Shown here: positions 7,643 through 15,270 of the stretch, piece by piece
Numbering within the stretch: the stretch's first letter is position 1
How the letters are laid out: every line of letters begins with the position of its first letter
Virus record (IMG/VR): IMGVR_UViG_3300024999_000180
Span: 1 to 44,270 of that record
Reading direction: 5' to 3' (one strand)
Length of the DNA: 44,270 nt
DNA from: a virus
Notes under the pieces: generated by a model
Told to the model about the DNA's origin: nothing
Seen by the model: the letters and a program-made list of their open reading frames with translations, nothing else
Databases searched by the model: none
Translations under genes and position numbers: made by a program

Positions 7643-8967
7643 AACCAGTAGTCAGAATTAAATTTAGTAACGGGGCAGGCAATAATATATTCCAGTATGT
7701 TTATGCCAGAATGTTGACAGAATCTATCGGAGGGGTATTGAGCCATCCCGCTCTACCCGTTTTGGGAATTAAAGAACATATTGTCAAATTCAATTCTGAA
7801 TATCCTGTTATTGAAATAAATGGAAGTTCGAAAAATCCGGTAAATTATCATCAAATATTGAAAAGCAAAAAGCAGGTGAATTATGATCTCAGAATTTATC
7901 CGGAAGACTTCACATTGTATACCCCGATATTGGAAGAAATTCGTTCATGGTTTCCAATCGTTGAAAGAACTAACGATCTTGATCTTGTTTTACATTTGCG
8001 CCTTGGGGATCGTCTTGTTATGTCGTCTACTTACAAAGAGGAAAATTTTGTAAGTATCCAAGATTTCATGGAAGCAATTAATACATTCGATTTCAGGAAA
8101 CTTCATATTGTTACTGATATGCCGGTTTGGAGGCCGATATTTGCCGGGGATGTAGACAGTTTTGTATTTCATCGAGGGGTGAAACCGGAAAGCAGAATTG
8201 ATTCACAAACTGCAGCGAGTTATTACAATACTCTTTATGATGGTCTTATGTCTTATGATCCGATTGTTCGAGTTGGAAATTCTGTTCAATCTGATTTCGA
8301 ATATATGAGAGGATTCAGCAAAATAATGTTTCAGCATGGAACATTGGGGTGGTGGGCTGCTGCTTTGAGTTATGCTTCTGAGGTTGCTCTTCTTGGCCGA
8401 TGGCGGGGATCAAAGAATATCAATCTTGGTTGGACAGATATTCTCGGGTGGAGGCAATGGGGAAGATTGACAGCTCCATCCCATGAATTGAAAGACAGAC
8501 ATTTGGCTCAACTGGCAAAGCAACATGGATTAAGGACGTTTGTAGAGACTGGAACAAGAGGAGGAGCAGCATTGGAAGCTCTTTCCGGACAGTTTGATAA
8601 AATGTATTCCGTCGAGCTTATTGAGAGTGCCTACAATAAGGTAAAAACAAAACTCAGAAATCATAAGCACATCAAACTTTATTGTGGGGATAGTGCAAAA
8701 GTATTGCCTGAAATAATGAAAGAGATAAAGGAACCCGCATTGTTTTGGCTGGATGCTCATGATGGCCGAAAACACACTCCAATATTGGATGAGTTGAAAA
8801 GTATTCTCCCAACAAAACTTCATCATATAATCGCTATTGATGATTTGAGATATTTTGGAACTGAGAAAGCATATCCGACTGTTAACGAGATTACTGATTT
8901 GGTAAAACAATTACAGCCATCAGCATATATCAGCACTAAGTTTGATTCGATAAGGATAATGTTATGA
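7639..8967 (+). CDS. Fusion of fucosyltransferase-like domain and SAM methyltransferase-like domain
   Basis: The 442-residue protein has two parts. Residues 1-260 begin with NGAGNNIFQYVYARML and carry HLRLGDRL around residue 118, the pattern of GT11/O-fucosyltransferase-like enzymes that use GDP-sugars. After a linker, residues about 290-440 contain FVETGTRGGAALEAL, YSVELI, a CGDSAKVLP motif and LFWLDAHDG, a class I SAM methyltransferase-like order of motifs. Such a fusion could transfer a sugar and methylate it. The gene overlaps its neighbours by four bases on each side. Confidence 0.7.
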   Translation: MKPVVRIKFSNGAGNNIFQYVYARMLTESIGGVLSHPALPVLGIKEHIVKFNSEYPVIEINGSSKNPVNYHQILKSKKQVNYDLRIYPEDFTLYTPILEEIRSWFPIVERTNDLDLVLHLRLGDRLVMSSTYKEENFVSIQDFMEAINTFDFRKLHIVTDMPVWRPIFAGDVDSFVFHRGVKPESRIDSQTAASYYNTLYDGLMSYDPIVRVGNSVQSDFEYMRGFSKIMFQHGTLGWWAAALSYASEVALLGRWRGSKNINLGWTDILGWRQWGRLTAPSHELKDRHLAQLAKQHGLRTFVETGTRGGAALEALSGQFDKMYSVELIESAYNKVKTKLRNHKHIKLYCGDSAKVLPEIMKEIKEPALFWLDAHDGRKHTPILDELKSILPTKLHHIIAIDDLRYFGTEKAYPTVNEITDLVKQLQPSAYISTKFDSIRIML

Positions 8968-9239
8968 GTCATAAAAAATACGCTTTATTTGACCAAAAAA
9001 CCGGACACGTTACTGGAATAAAAGAGACGTATCTTGAAGAAGGACACCCCCCCACTATTTGCGGGGAACATATTATTTTGGCAAATTTGATTGTTGAATT
9101 GGTTGAAGATCCTATTGCCAGGAAACGACTACTTGAAAAAGTCGATATTGTTTATGATATGGGAAAACGAATGGGGGCAAAACTTGTTGAATATCATAAT
9201 GCTTCTGGAAAAGGTGGTGGTTGGCGTGAAGGATATTGA
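8964..9239 (+). CDS. Small protein, first of a tandem paralogous pair
   Basis: 91 residues of no known family. Its centre and C-terminus (IILANLIVEL, then a basic helix with GKRMG and KLVEYHN) match the next gene (IILANFI, then SKRMHLKLVEYKN), so the pair arose by duplication. The ATG overlaps the upstream stop, and its own 3' end overlaps the paralogue. Placement inside the sugar cassette suggests an accessory or partner protein rather than an enzyme. Confidence 0.65.
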   Translation: MSHKKYALFDQKTGHVTGIKETYLEEGHPPTICGEHIILANLIVELVEDPIARKRLLEKVDIVYDMGKRMGAKLVEYHNASGKGGGWREGY

Positions 9240-9507
9240 TACAATACTTGATCCATATAAGGTAAGCATATTTGATACAGATGGAAAACTTCTTCCTGTT
9301 CTCCCAAAGTTTCTTTTACCGAATTTGAGAAACAAAATTTGTGTCCAGAACATTATACTTGCCAATTTTATAAATGATCATCCGGCAATGGAACAAGAGA
9401 TGAAGCAGAAAATCCTGGAACACTTGGATGGAATATACAAGAGCAGTAAGCGAATGCATTTGAAGTTGGTTGAATACAAAAATCAAATGAAAGAGGAAGG
9501 AAAATGA
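9226..9507 (+). CDS. Small protein, second of a tandem paralogous pair
   Basis: The frame is open well upstream, but the region before 9226 overlaps the first paralogue, so I take GTG 9226, preceded by a GGTGGTGG stretch, as start. The 93-residue product shares IILAN, a run of charged helix and the RMxxKLVEY ending with its neighbour, while the N-terminal 40 residues have diverged. A four-base overlap links it to the methyltransferase gene. The function is unknown. Confidence 0.6.
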   Translation: MKDIDTILDPYKVSIFDTDGKLLPVLPKFLLPNLRNKICVQNIILANFINDHPAMEQEMKQKILEHLDGIYKSSKRMHLKLVEYKNQMKEEGK

Positions 9508-10109
9508 TTCAATACAAAAAGTTTGCTGATTATGACGCTTATGTAAAAAAACAAGGAGGCAAAATCTCTTTCAGTTTAGATAAAATTAAAGAAAAGAATA
9601 GTAGTAGACGGATTAAGTTCGAATCGATTTTTAAGAAAGTAAAGAACGACTTTTTGAAGGGAAATATACTCTGTCTAGGAGCGCGTACAGGTTGTGAGGT
9701 AGTAGCGGCAAGAAATTTAGGTTATAAAAACTCATTAGGATTGGATTTATATCCTGTTGGTGATTTGGTAGTTGAAGGCGATTGGCATAAGATGTTATTC
9801 GGCCCCGATAGATTTGATAATGCTTTCTGCAATTCTCTTGATCATTGTTTTGATCTTCCTGTATTAGTTCAGGAGTTGAAAAATGTTCTTAAACCGAATG
9901 GAATTTTTTACTTTATGGTTATGAAAAAAATGGCCCTTTGTACTGTTGAGGGAAGTATTCCTGATCGGATGGCATCAAGGGCATATGATTCAATGTTTTG
10001 GGATACTGAGCAGGATATAATTGATGAGTTCCTTTCTTACGGTTTTGAATTGAAGAAAACATGGACCGACACCAAATGGTTTAATTGTATACTCCGGAAT
10101 ATCAAATGA
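9504..10109 (+). CDS. SAM-dependent methyltransferase (class I)
   Basis: 201 residues. After a basic N-terminal 50 residues come ILCLGARTGCEVVAAR (motif I, SAM-binding glycine loop), LGLDLYPV (acidic residue of motif II), FDNAFCNSLDH (motif IV region) and LKNVLKPNGIFYFMV (motif VI), the usual order for a Rossmann-fold methyltransferase of the Methyltransf_11 type. Within the cassette it probably methylates a sugar or similar small acceptor, but a protein or nucleic acid target is not excluded. Confidence 0.78.
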   Translation: MIQYKKFADYDAYVKKQGGKISFSLDKIKEKNSSRRIKFESIFKKVKNDFLKGNILCLGARTGCEVVAARNLGYKNSLGLDLYPVGDLVVEGDWHKMLFGPDRFDNAFCNSLDHCFDLPVLVQELKNVLKPNGIFYFMVMKKMALCTVEGSIPDRMASRAYDSMFWDTEQDIIDEFLSYGFELKKTWTDTKWFNCILRNIK

Positions 10110-11647
10110 TAAATATTGTCTGCTGGAAATGGAATCCTATTGAAGGAGTTCCCAATACAAAAAAGAATCAGAAATATGATTCCAGGCATGTAAATGCTTT
10201 GTATGAGATGCTTGTTCGCAATGTAACAATCCCTTTCCGGTTAATTTGTGTTACTGATGATTCAAAAGGAATCATCCCTGAAGTTGATATTATTCCGTTA
10301 TGGAATGAGTTTAGAGATAAGGGCGGTTGTTTCGTTCGACTTGTTTGTTTTAAGAAAGATTTCAAATTATTTGGGGAAAGATTTTGGTCAATTGACCTGG
10401 ATTGTTTGATTGTCGGGAATATTGATCATATATTGACTCGACAGGAAGATTTCTTGATTTGGGCTCCAGAAAGATCGAGGATTAGCAAACGAATTACCCC
10501 TTATTGTGGAAGTATGTTTATGTTAAAGGCTGGAAGTCATCCTGAAGTTTATGATTATTTTCGACCGAGTTCTTTTAATGTAAATAGACACAACCAATAT
10601 TTAGGTGGAACTGATCAGAAGCAAATTTCAAAAATGATTCAAAACGGAAAGACAATAGGGCAAGCAGAAGGGGTATACAATTTCATCCCTGACATTTCTA
10701 TTCGTGATAAAGTTCCTGAAAATGCTTGTATCTTGTTTTTTAATGGAAAGTTTCTTCCTGACAGTATTGGATTATTGAGGGAATTTCCATGGATTGGAGA
10801 ACATTATCCAGCAGCAGGAACAGGGGTCAATAGATATAAAAGGCATACCGAAGAAGATTTACTCAGAAGAGAAAGAGTTGCTGCAAACAGACAATTAAAG
10901 AAAGAAGGGATTAAGACACAAAAAGAATTGAAGCCAATAGATCCAAATCCATTAATTAATTTTATTATCTATTGGTGGGGGAATTGGCCGAATGGAAATT
11001 CCCAACTTGGAATTAATTATATAAACAAATTAGCAAAAGGAATTCAAAATAATATTCCGGTTGATTTGAGATACAAGATAGTTTTATTTACCGACGATGA
11101 AAACATTCAAATTGAAAATGTTGAAACAAGAAAATTGGATGTTCCGGTTGATTTGAAGTGGAATCTCAAAAAGATGTTTATGTATTCAAAACAAGCAAAT
11201 TTGGAAGGATATTCCATTTGTTTTGATTTGGATACAGTAATTACCGGAAGTTTAGAACCATTGATAAAAGCGACAATCGAAAACAAGAAACATATTATTA
11301 CATGCCAAGCGGCTTATAAACCAAAATGTATCGGTGGGAGTATTGTTGGATTTAAATCATGTGACAATCTTGAAAAACTTTTGTGGAATCCTATTCTGAA
11401 AAACAGAGATTTAATCGAGAGAAGAACAAAAGGTTCAGAGAGATTTTATTTCCAAATGGTATTGGGAATAAGGAAAGTTTCTTTCTGGGAAAATGTTATT
11501 CCAGGAAAAGTATTGTCATATAAACGAGACTGTAAAAATGGACTTCCTGTTGATTCTGCTATTGTTAGGTTTCATGGAAATCCTCGTCCTCATGAAGTAA
11601 GAGACGGATGGGTAAAAAGATATTGGATAGGTAAAAATGATGATTGA
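10106..11647 (+). CDS. Double-domain glycosyltransferase-like protein
   Basis: I use ATG 10106, which overlaps the upstream stop (ATGA), giving 513 residues. Two related GT-A-like domains follow each other. The first has FWSIDLDCLIVGNID near residue 95 and the second has SICFDLDTVITGSLEPL near 372; both DLD motifs sit before a G, as in the metal-sugar-nucleotide sites of GT8-like enzymes. Each domain starts with an aromatic-rich strand (IVCWKWN and IIYWWGNWPNG). A two-active-site polymerising or sequential transferase is plausible. It is the longest enzyme of the cassette. Confidence 0.75.
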   Translation: MINIVCWKWNPIEGVPNTKKNQKYDSRHVNALYEMLVRNVTIPFRLICVTDDSKGIIPEVDIIPLWNEFRDKGGCFVRLVCFKKDFKLFGERFWSIDLDCLIVGNIDHILTRQEDFLIWAPERSRISKRITPYCGSMFMLKAGSHPEVYDYFRPSSFNVNRHNQYLGGTDQKQISKMIQNGKTIGQAEGVYNFIPDISIRDKVPENACILFFNGKFLPDSIGLLREFPWIGEHYPAAGTGVNRYKRHTEEDLLRRERVAANRQLKKEGIKTQKELKPIDPNPLINFIIYWWGNWPNGNSQLGINYINKLAKGIQNNIPVDLRYKIVLFTDDENIQIENVETRKLDVPVDLKWNLKKMFMYSKQANLEGYSICFDLDTVITGSLEPLIKATIENKKHIITCQAAYKPKCIGGSIVGFKSCDNLEKLLWNPILKNRDLIERRTKGSERFYFQMVLGIRKVSFWENVIPGKVLSYKRDCKNGLPVDSAIVRFHGNPRPHEVRDGWVKRYWIGKNDD

Positions 11648-12311
11648 TCCGATTATTATAACAGGTGCTGCTCGTTCTGGAACTTCAATGACTGCTGGTT
11701 TGATTAATATCTGTGGTGCATTTGGTGGAGATATGTTTGGGCCGAATGAGTTTAACCAGAAGGGTATGTTTGAGAATCGGGAAATTAGGCAGGATATCGT
11801 AAAACCATATTTAAAAAAGATTGGTGTTGATCCATTAGGGCAAAGGCCCTTACCTAATAACAGACAAATATTTGAAGTATCTCCGAGACAAATTGAAGTT
11901 TGGAAAAAGTTGATTACTGAATCGATGATAAAACAAGGGTATAAAGACGGTCCATGGTTTTATAAAGGGGCAAAATGTTGCCTTGTTTGGTATCTTTGGC
12001 ACATGGCTTTTCCTGCTGCAAAATGGATCGTTGTTCGAAGAAACGATAGGGATATTGCAAAGAGTTGTTTGAAAACTCGATTTATGAGGGCTTATAAAGA
12101 TGAACAAGGTTGGATGGATTGGGTTCAAGAACATAAAAAGAGATTCAACGAAATGAAAATTGTTGGGTTGAATATATTTGAGTTTTGGCCATCAACAGCA
12201 ATAAAAGGGGATTTCTCTTCTGCAAAAGAAATGATTGAATGGCTTGAATTGAATTGGCAGGACAAACTTTGCAGGGCTTTTGTCGATCCTAAACTATATA
12301 GCAAATTTTGA
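11637..12311 (+). CDS. Sulfotransferase-like protein
   Basis: The 224-residue product opens with IIITGAARSGTSMTAGLI, the PAPS 5'-phosphosulfate loop of sulfotransferases, and has WIVVRRNDRDIAKSC near residue 133, the region that binds the 3'-phosphate. It would move sulfate from PAPS to a hydroxyl group, here most likely on the glycan made by the upstream enzymes. It overlaps the glycosyltransferase gene by 11 bases and closes the cassette before the neck genes. ATG 11640 is an alternative start. Confidence 0.8.
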   Translation: MMIDPIIITGAARSGTSMTAGLINICGAFGGDMFGPNEFNQKGMFENREIRQDIVKPYLKKIGVDPLGQRPLPNNRQIFEVSPRQIEVWKKLITESMIKQGYKDGPWFYKGAKCCLVWYLWHMAFPAAKWIVVRRNDRDIAKSCLKTRFMRAYKDEQGWMDWVQEHKKRFNEMKIVGLNIFEFWPSTAIKGDFSSAKEMIEWLELNWQDKLCRAFVDPKLYSKF

Positions 12312-12325
12312 TTGGAGAATAGGTA

Positions 12326-12700
12326 ATGGCAAATAGAGTTACAGACGATGAGGTATTTGAGATAATCGAAACCTCATTAACCGATATAGATGTTTTTATC
12401 AATACTGCAAATTTGATGGTAACAGGATATCTTACGGGAAAGGGCTTGTCTGACGCTACAATGAAAGAAATTGAAAAGTATATCTCAGCACACATTTTAT
12501 CTTTACGTGATCCTAGGACGAAATCCGTAGGCGTGGATGTCTTGTCCGAATCATATCAAGGGCAGTGGGGATTAGGATTGAACGGAACTTCTTATGGACA
12601 GACTGCAATACTACTTGATACCAGCGGAACCTTAGCAATGTTGGCAAAAAATGGTGGAGCACAGGCATCATCCATGAATGTTATCGGGTGGCATGAATGA
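12326..12700 (+). CDS. Head-tail connector/adaptor protein
   Basis: 124 residues, with TTGGAGAAT ahead of the ATG. The N-terminal two thirds are helical (including a YISAHILSLRDP segment typical of gp6/DUF4054-type adaptors) and the C-terminus is a Gly/Thr-rich extension. These proteins form the ring that joins portal to neck. It starts the standard neck gene order that continues without gaps, the next gene overlapping by four bases. Confidence 0.65.
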   Translation: MANRVTDDEVFEIIETSLTDIDVFINTANLMVTGYLTGKGLSDATMKEIEKYISAHILSLRDPRTKSVGVDVLSESYQGQWGLGLNGTSYGQTAILLDTSGTLAMLAKNGGAQASSMNVIGWHE

Positions 12701-13056
12701 ACCTCCAAAAGTATTTGAATCAGACAGCGGTTTATTGGGCAAATCCTGTTTCTGATGGATTGGGCGGATATACTTATGATGACCCCGTAGAGGTAAAAGT
12801 CCGATGGTCAGATAAACAAGAAAAGTTCCTTTCTTCCGAATCAACTACACAGGAAGGGGTAGAAGAATTACTTTCAAAATCATTTATTTTAGCCGAATCT
12901 GATTTTGATGTTAACGGGAGAATGTTTCTTGGTTATTTAATTGATTTAGAAAGTGATAATCTTCCAGGATCAGTAAATGCTTTAACAATTAAACTATTTG
13001 AAAAAATACCAAACATAGGGGCAACTCAGTTTTTAAGAAAAGTGTATTTGATATGA
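12697..13056 (+). CDS. Head closure (stopper)-like protein
   Basis: 119 residues of mostly beta-strand pattern with YWANPVSDGLGGYTYDDPV at the N-terminus, the usual opening of phage head-tail joining proteins of the SPP1 gp16 / HK97 gp9-like group. The position between the connector and the gp10-like gene agrees with this. It would plug the capsid after packaging. Four-base overlaps exist on both sides. Confidence 0.62.
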   Translation: MNLQKYLNQTAVYWANPVSDGLGGYTYDDPVEVKVRWSDKQEKFLSSESTTQEGVEELLSKSFILAESDFDVNGRMFLGYLIDLESDNLPGSVNALTIKLFEKIPNIGATQFLRKVYLI

Positions 13057-13565
13057 ACGAATTACAGGGATTGAATGAAGTTCTCCGACGATTGAATAAA
13101 ACGATTGACGATATTGAACTCCATACGAAAGAAGGATTAACAGAAGCTGCATTGGTTGTTAAAGCCGATTCAGTTCGAAAAACTCCAATTGATTATGGAA
13201 ATTTAAGATCAAGTGCCTTTATAATGGTAACTGATAAACCGGCCGATAACACAAGTCCATCTTTTAAGGGACCGGAAGCAGGACAAGCACAGGCTGATCA
13301 TTCAAGAGGACTTTCAGAAGGAAGGGGAATTGTAAACAAAGGGAAACATATTTACAATGCGATTGTGGGGTATACTGCTAATTACGCTTTTTGGGTTCAT
13401 GAAATGCCGATGATTCACCCTGGAGAACCACGGCCATCAAGGGGAGGAAATAAAAAACGGGGTGTGTTTTGGCAAGGTGGTGAGAATCAATTCCTTCTGA
13501 AGTCACTTTTGAAAAATAAAGGTAGAATACTTGGAATTCTTATTAAATGGGCGCGATTGAAATGA
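13053..13565 (+). CDS. HK97 gp10-like neck/tail completion protein
   Basis: 170 residues with the family pattern: a helical N-terminus, then VKADSVRKTPIDYGNLRSS around residue 44-60 (the A..TPIDTGNLR motif of gp10-like proteins), and YAFWVHEMPMIHPG near 116. It belongs to the ring at the tail-proximal side of the neck. The gene overlaps the next by ATGA. Confidence 0.78.
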   Translation: MNELQGLNEVLRRLNKTIDDIELHTKEGLTEAALVVKADSVRKTPIDYGNLRSSAFIMVTDKPADNTSPSFKGPEAGQAQADHSRGLSEGRGIVNKGKHIYNAIVGYTANYAFWVHEMPMIHPGEPRPSRGGNKKRGVFWQGGENQFLLKSLLKNKGRILGILIKWARLK

Positions 13566-13969
13566 ATCCAGCATCAATTGATTTTAAAGATTATTTATTA
13601 ACCTATTCAGCATTATCATCTGCTGAAATTGATTTTGTATTAGGAACAAATCTATTTGTTGGGCTTCTTCCGGATATGTCTTCAGGTATTTGTACCTGCT
13701 TATTTGAGTCTGCTGGAATTACTCCTGAACCAAACGATATACGTCAACCTTCCGTTCAAATTTTAACAAGGGGAATTGCCGGTGGATATATAAACGCTTA
13801 TTCTGAGATAGAAACAATATGCAATCTTTTTCATGAATTGACAAACGAAACAATCAACAGTACGCGATATATCCAGATCAGGAAAATAGGCGATATAGCG
13901 CACGTAGGGAATGACGGAAAAGGGAGGCCAATATTCAGCTGTACGTTAAGCGCGATGCGCACAGAATAA
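13562..13969 (+). CDS. Tail terminator / minor capsid-like protein
   Basis: ATG 13562 overlaps the upstream stop, giving 135 residues. The mix of a helical N-terminus, a central strand set (SVQILTRGI) and a C-terminal IRKIGDIAHVGNDGKGRPIFSCTL pattern fits the tail terminator group (DUF3168 or minor capsid type), which caps the tail tube next to the neck. Gene order (before the tail tube) supports it. Confidence 0.62.
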   Translation: MNPASIDFKDYLLTYSALSSAEIDFVLGTNLFVGLLPDMSSGICTCLFESAGITPEPNDIRQPSVQILTRGIAGGYINAYSEIETICNLFHELTNETINSTRYIQIRKIGDIAHVGNDGKGRPIFSCTLSAMRTE

Positions 13970-13992
13970 CATCCTAATAAAGGAGAATTGAA

Positions 13993-14415
13993 ATGAGTTC
14001 AGAGGCAATCAGTGGTGTAGGAACAATTTTTAAAAGATCGGATATGGAAAGTTCACCGACTTTTAATGCAATCGCAGAAATTAACAGCGTCCAGGGGCCG
14101 GACAAAAGCAGGGCTGTAATCGATGTTACTCATCTTGGAAGTACAGGTGGATATCGGGAATTTATCGCTGCTTTCAGGGATGGCGGACAGGTAGTTTTGG
14201 AAATGAACTATACCAGAGATGGATATCTGGATATGAATGACGACTTTGAGATTGATACCAGGGTTGATTATCAGATTGTTCTTCCAGATACTGGGAATAC
14301 AACAATGGAATTTTCAGGCCTTGTTGTAAATCTTGGTCTTGGAGTTCCTTTGGATAACAAAATTACAGCTCCGGTCACTATCAAGATCAGCGGACCGGTA
14401 ACAATTACCTCATAA
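13993..14415 (+). CDS. Major tail tube protein
   Basis: 140 residues behind AAAGGAG. The pattern MSSEAISGVGTIFKRSD, then AEINSVQGPDKSR, DVTHLGSTGGYREF and a C-terminal strand set resembles lambda gpV-like and TP901-1-like tube proteins: the THLGS motif is characteristic of this fold. Its free-standing position, with gaps on both sides and a good ribosome site, fits high expression. Confidence 0.82.
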   Translation: MSSEAISGVGTIFKRSDMESSPTFNAIAEINSVQGPDKSRAVIDVTHLGSTGGYREFIAAFRDGGQVVLEMNYTRDGYLDMNDDFEIDTRVDYQIVLPDTGNTTMEFSGLVVNLGLGVPLDNKITAPVTIKISGPVTITS

Positions 14416-14461
14416 TCATTAATAAACCAGAAGTACATAAAACCAAGTAACGGAGAAACAA

Positions 14462-14869
14462 ATGGAAAATCAAGAGATGAAAGTACTGACAAAAAAAGAC
14501 ATTCTTCGAATCACTGAATTGAAGAGACAAATGGTCGATGTCCCTGAATGGGGTGGAGCTGTTTGTGTTCAGGAGATGACAGGAGAAGCCAGGGCGGAAT
14601 ATGACAAATGGCTTGTGGAAAAAGGAAATGTTGGGGGGATGAGAATTAGGGTTTTGATTGCTACTGTAATCGACCCCGAAACCGGGAAACCAATGTTTTC
14701 TGAATTGGATATTCCTGATTTACTTTCAAAATCGTCTTTGGCAATTGAAAGAATATCTGATGTTGGCGGGGATCTTTCCGGATTGAGTGAAAAGAAAAAG
14801 GGAGAGCAAATAAAAAACTCCGAAACAGTTCCGAACGTCGATTTGCCTTCCGACTCTGTAGAGAGTTAG
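14462..14869 (+). CDS. Tail assembly chaperone (lambda gpG-like)
   Basis: 135 residues behind ACGGAG. The N-terminal region (VLTKKDILRI through VPEWGG) and an acidic C-terminus are typical of phage tail assembly chaperones. They coat the tape measure protein during tail building. About 50 bases before the stop lies A AAA AAC in the right phase for -1 slippage, giving a longer GT-type fusion with the next frame. Confidence 0.8.
   Translation: MENQEMKVLTKKDILRITELKRQMVDVPEWGGAVCVQEMTGEARAEYDKWLVEKGNVGGMRIRVLIATVIDPETGKPMFSELDIPDLLSKSSLAIERISDVGGDLSGLSEKKKGEQIKNSETVPNVDLPSDSVES
14812..14818 (+). promoter_or_regulatory. Programmed -1 frameshift slippery heptamer
   Basis: A AAA AAC at 14812-14818 lies in frame as X XXY YYZ (codons AAA AAC in the G frame). 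A one-base backward slip joins the G frame to a frame that stays open to 15270 and encodes a lambda gpT-like domain. Short complementary tracts downstream (GTCG/CGAC) could form a stimulatory stem but are weak. Confidence 0.8.
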
Positions 14870-15270
14870 GATATGTACATCCAGATTATTTATTCCAGCA
14901 TCTTACATCAAGTCAATTCTCTGAATGGATGGCTTATGAGATGTTGGAACCGTTCGGGGCTGAACACGAGAGGAATTTAGCAAATTGGCAATGTATGACA
15001 ACTGCCAATTTTTCACAGATGATGGTAAAGGACGAAAAAGGAGAACGAAAGCTTTGGGAACCTTCAGATTTTATCCCGAATCCGATTGAAGAACCAAAGA
15101 AAGTTGAGGTAAAGAAAAAGCAAAGCACTGAAGAATTGAAAACGGCTTTGTTAGGACTTGCATCGAACAGTAAAAGAATCGAAGAGAAGAAAAAGAAAAT
15201 AGCGGATAGAGCAGCAAAAAGAAATCAGGCACGAAAAGTACGGAGAGAAAACAAATGCCACAAGATTTAG
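14818..15270 (+). CDS. Frameshift-dependent T domain of the tail assembly chaperone (GT fusion)
   Basis: This frame has no convincing start of its own. Read after -1 slippage at 14812-14818 it continues the G protein with a FRLCRELGYVHPDYLF segment, then LTSSQFSEWMAYEMLEPFG, a very characteristic conserved stretch of phage tail chaperone C-terminal domains. Residues beyond that are lysine- and glutamate-rich. The total GT fusion is about 270 residues, starting at 14462. The T domain recruits tape measure protein and tube subunits. Its end overlaps the tape measure start by 16 bases. Confidence 0.8.
   Translation, partial: LRNSSERRFAFRLCRELGYVHPDYLFQHLTSSQFSEWMAYEMLEPFGAEHERNLANWQCMTTANFSQMMVKDEKGERKLWEPSDFIPNPIEEPKKVEVKKKQSTEELKTALLGLASNSKRIEEKKKKIADRAAKRNQARKVRRENKCHKI

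Noticed and set aside
14929-15270. A separate gene starting at ATG 14929
   Set aside because: The conserved T-domain motif lies upstream of and across that ATG, and the frame joins the G gene at a slippery heptamer, so it is a frameshift extension.
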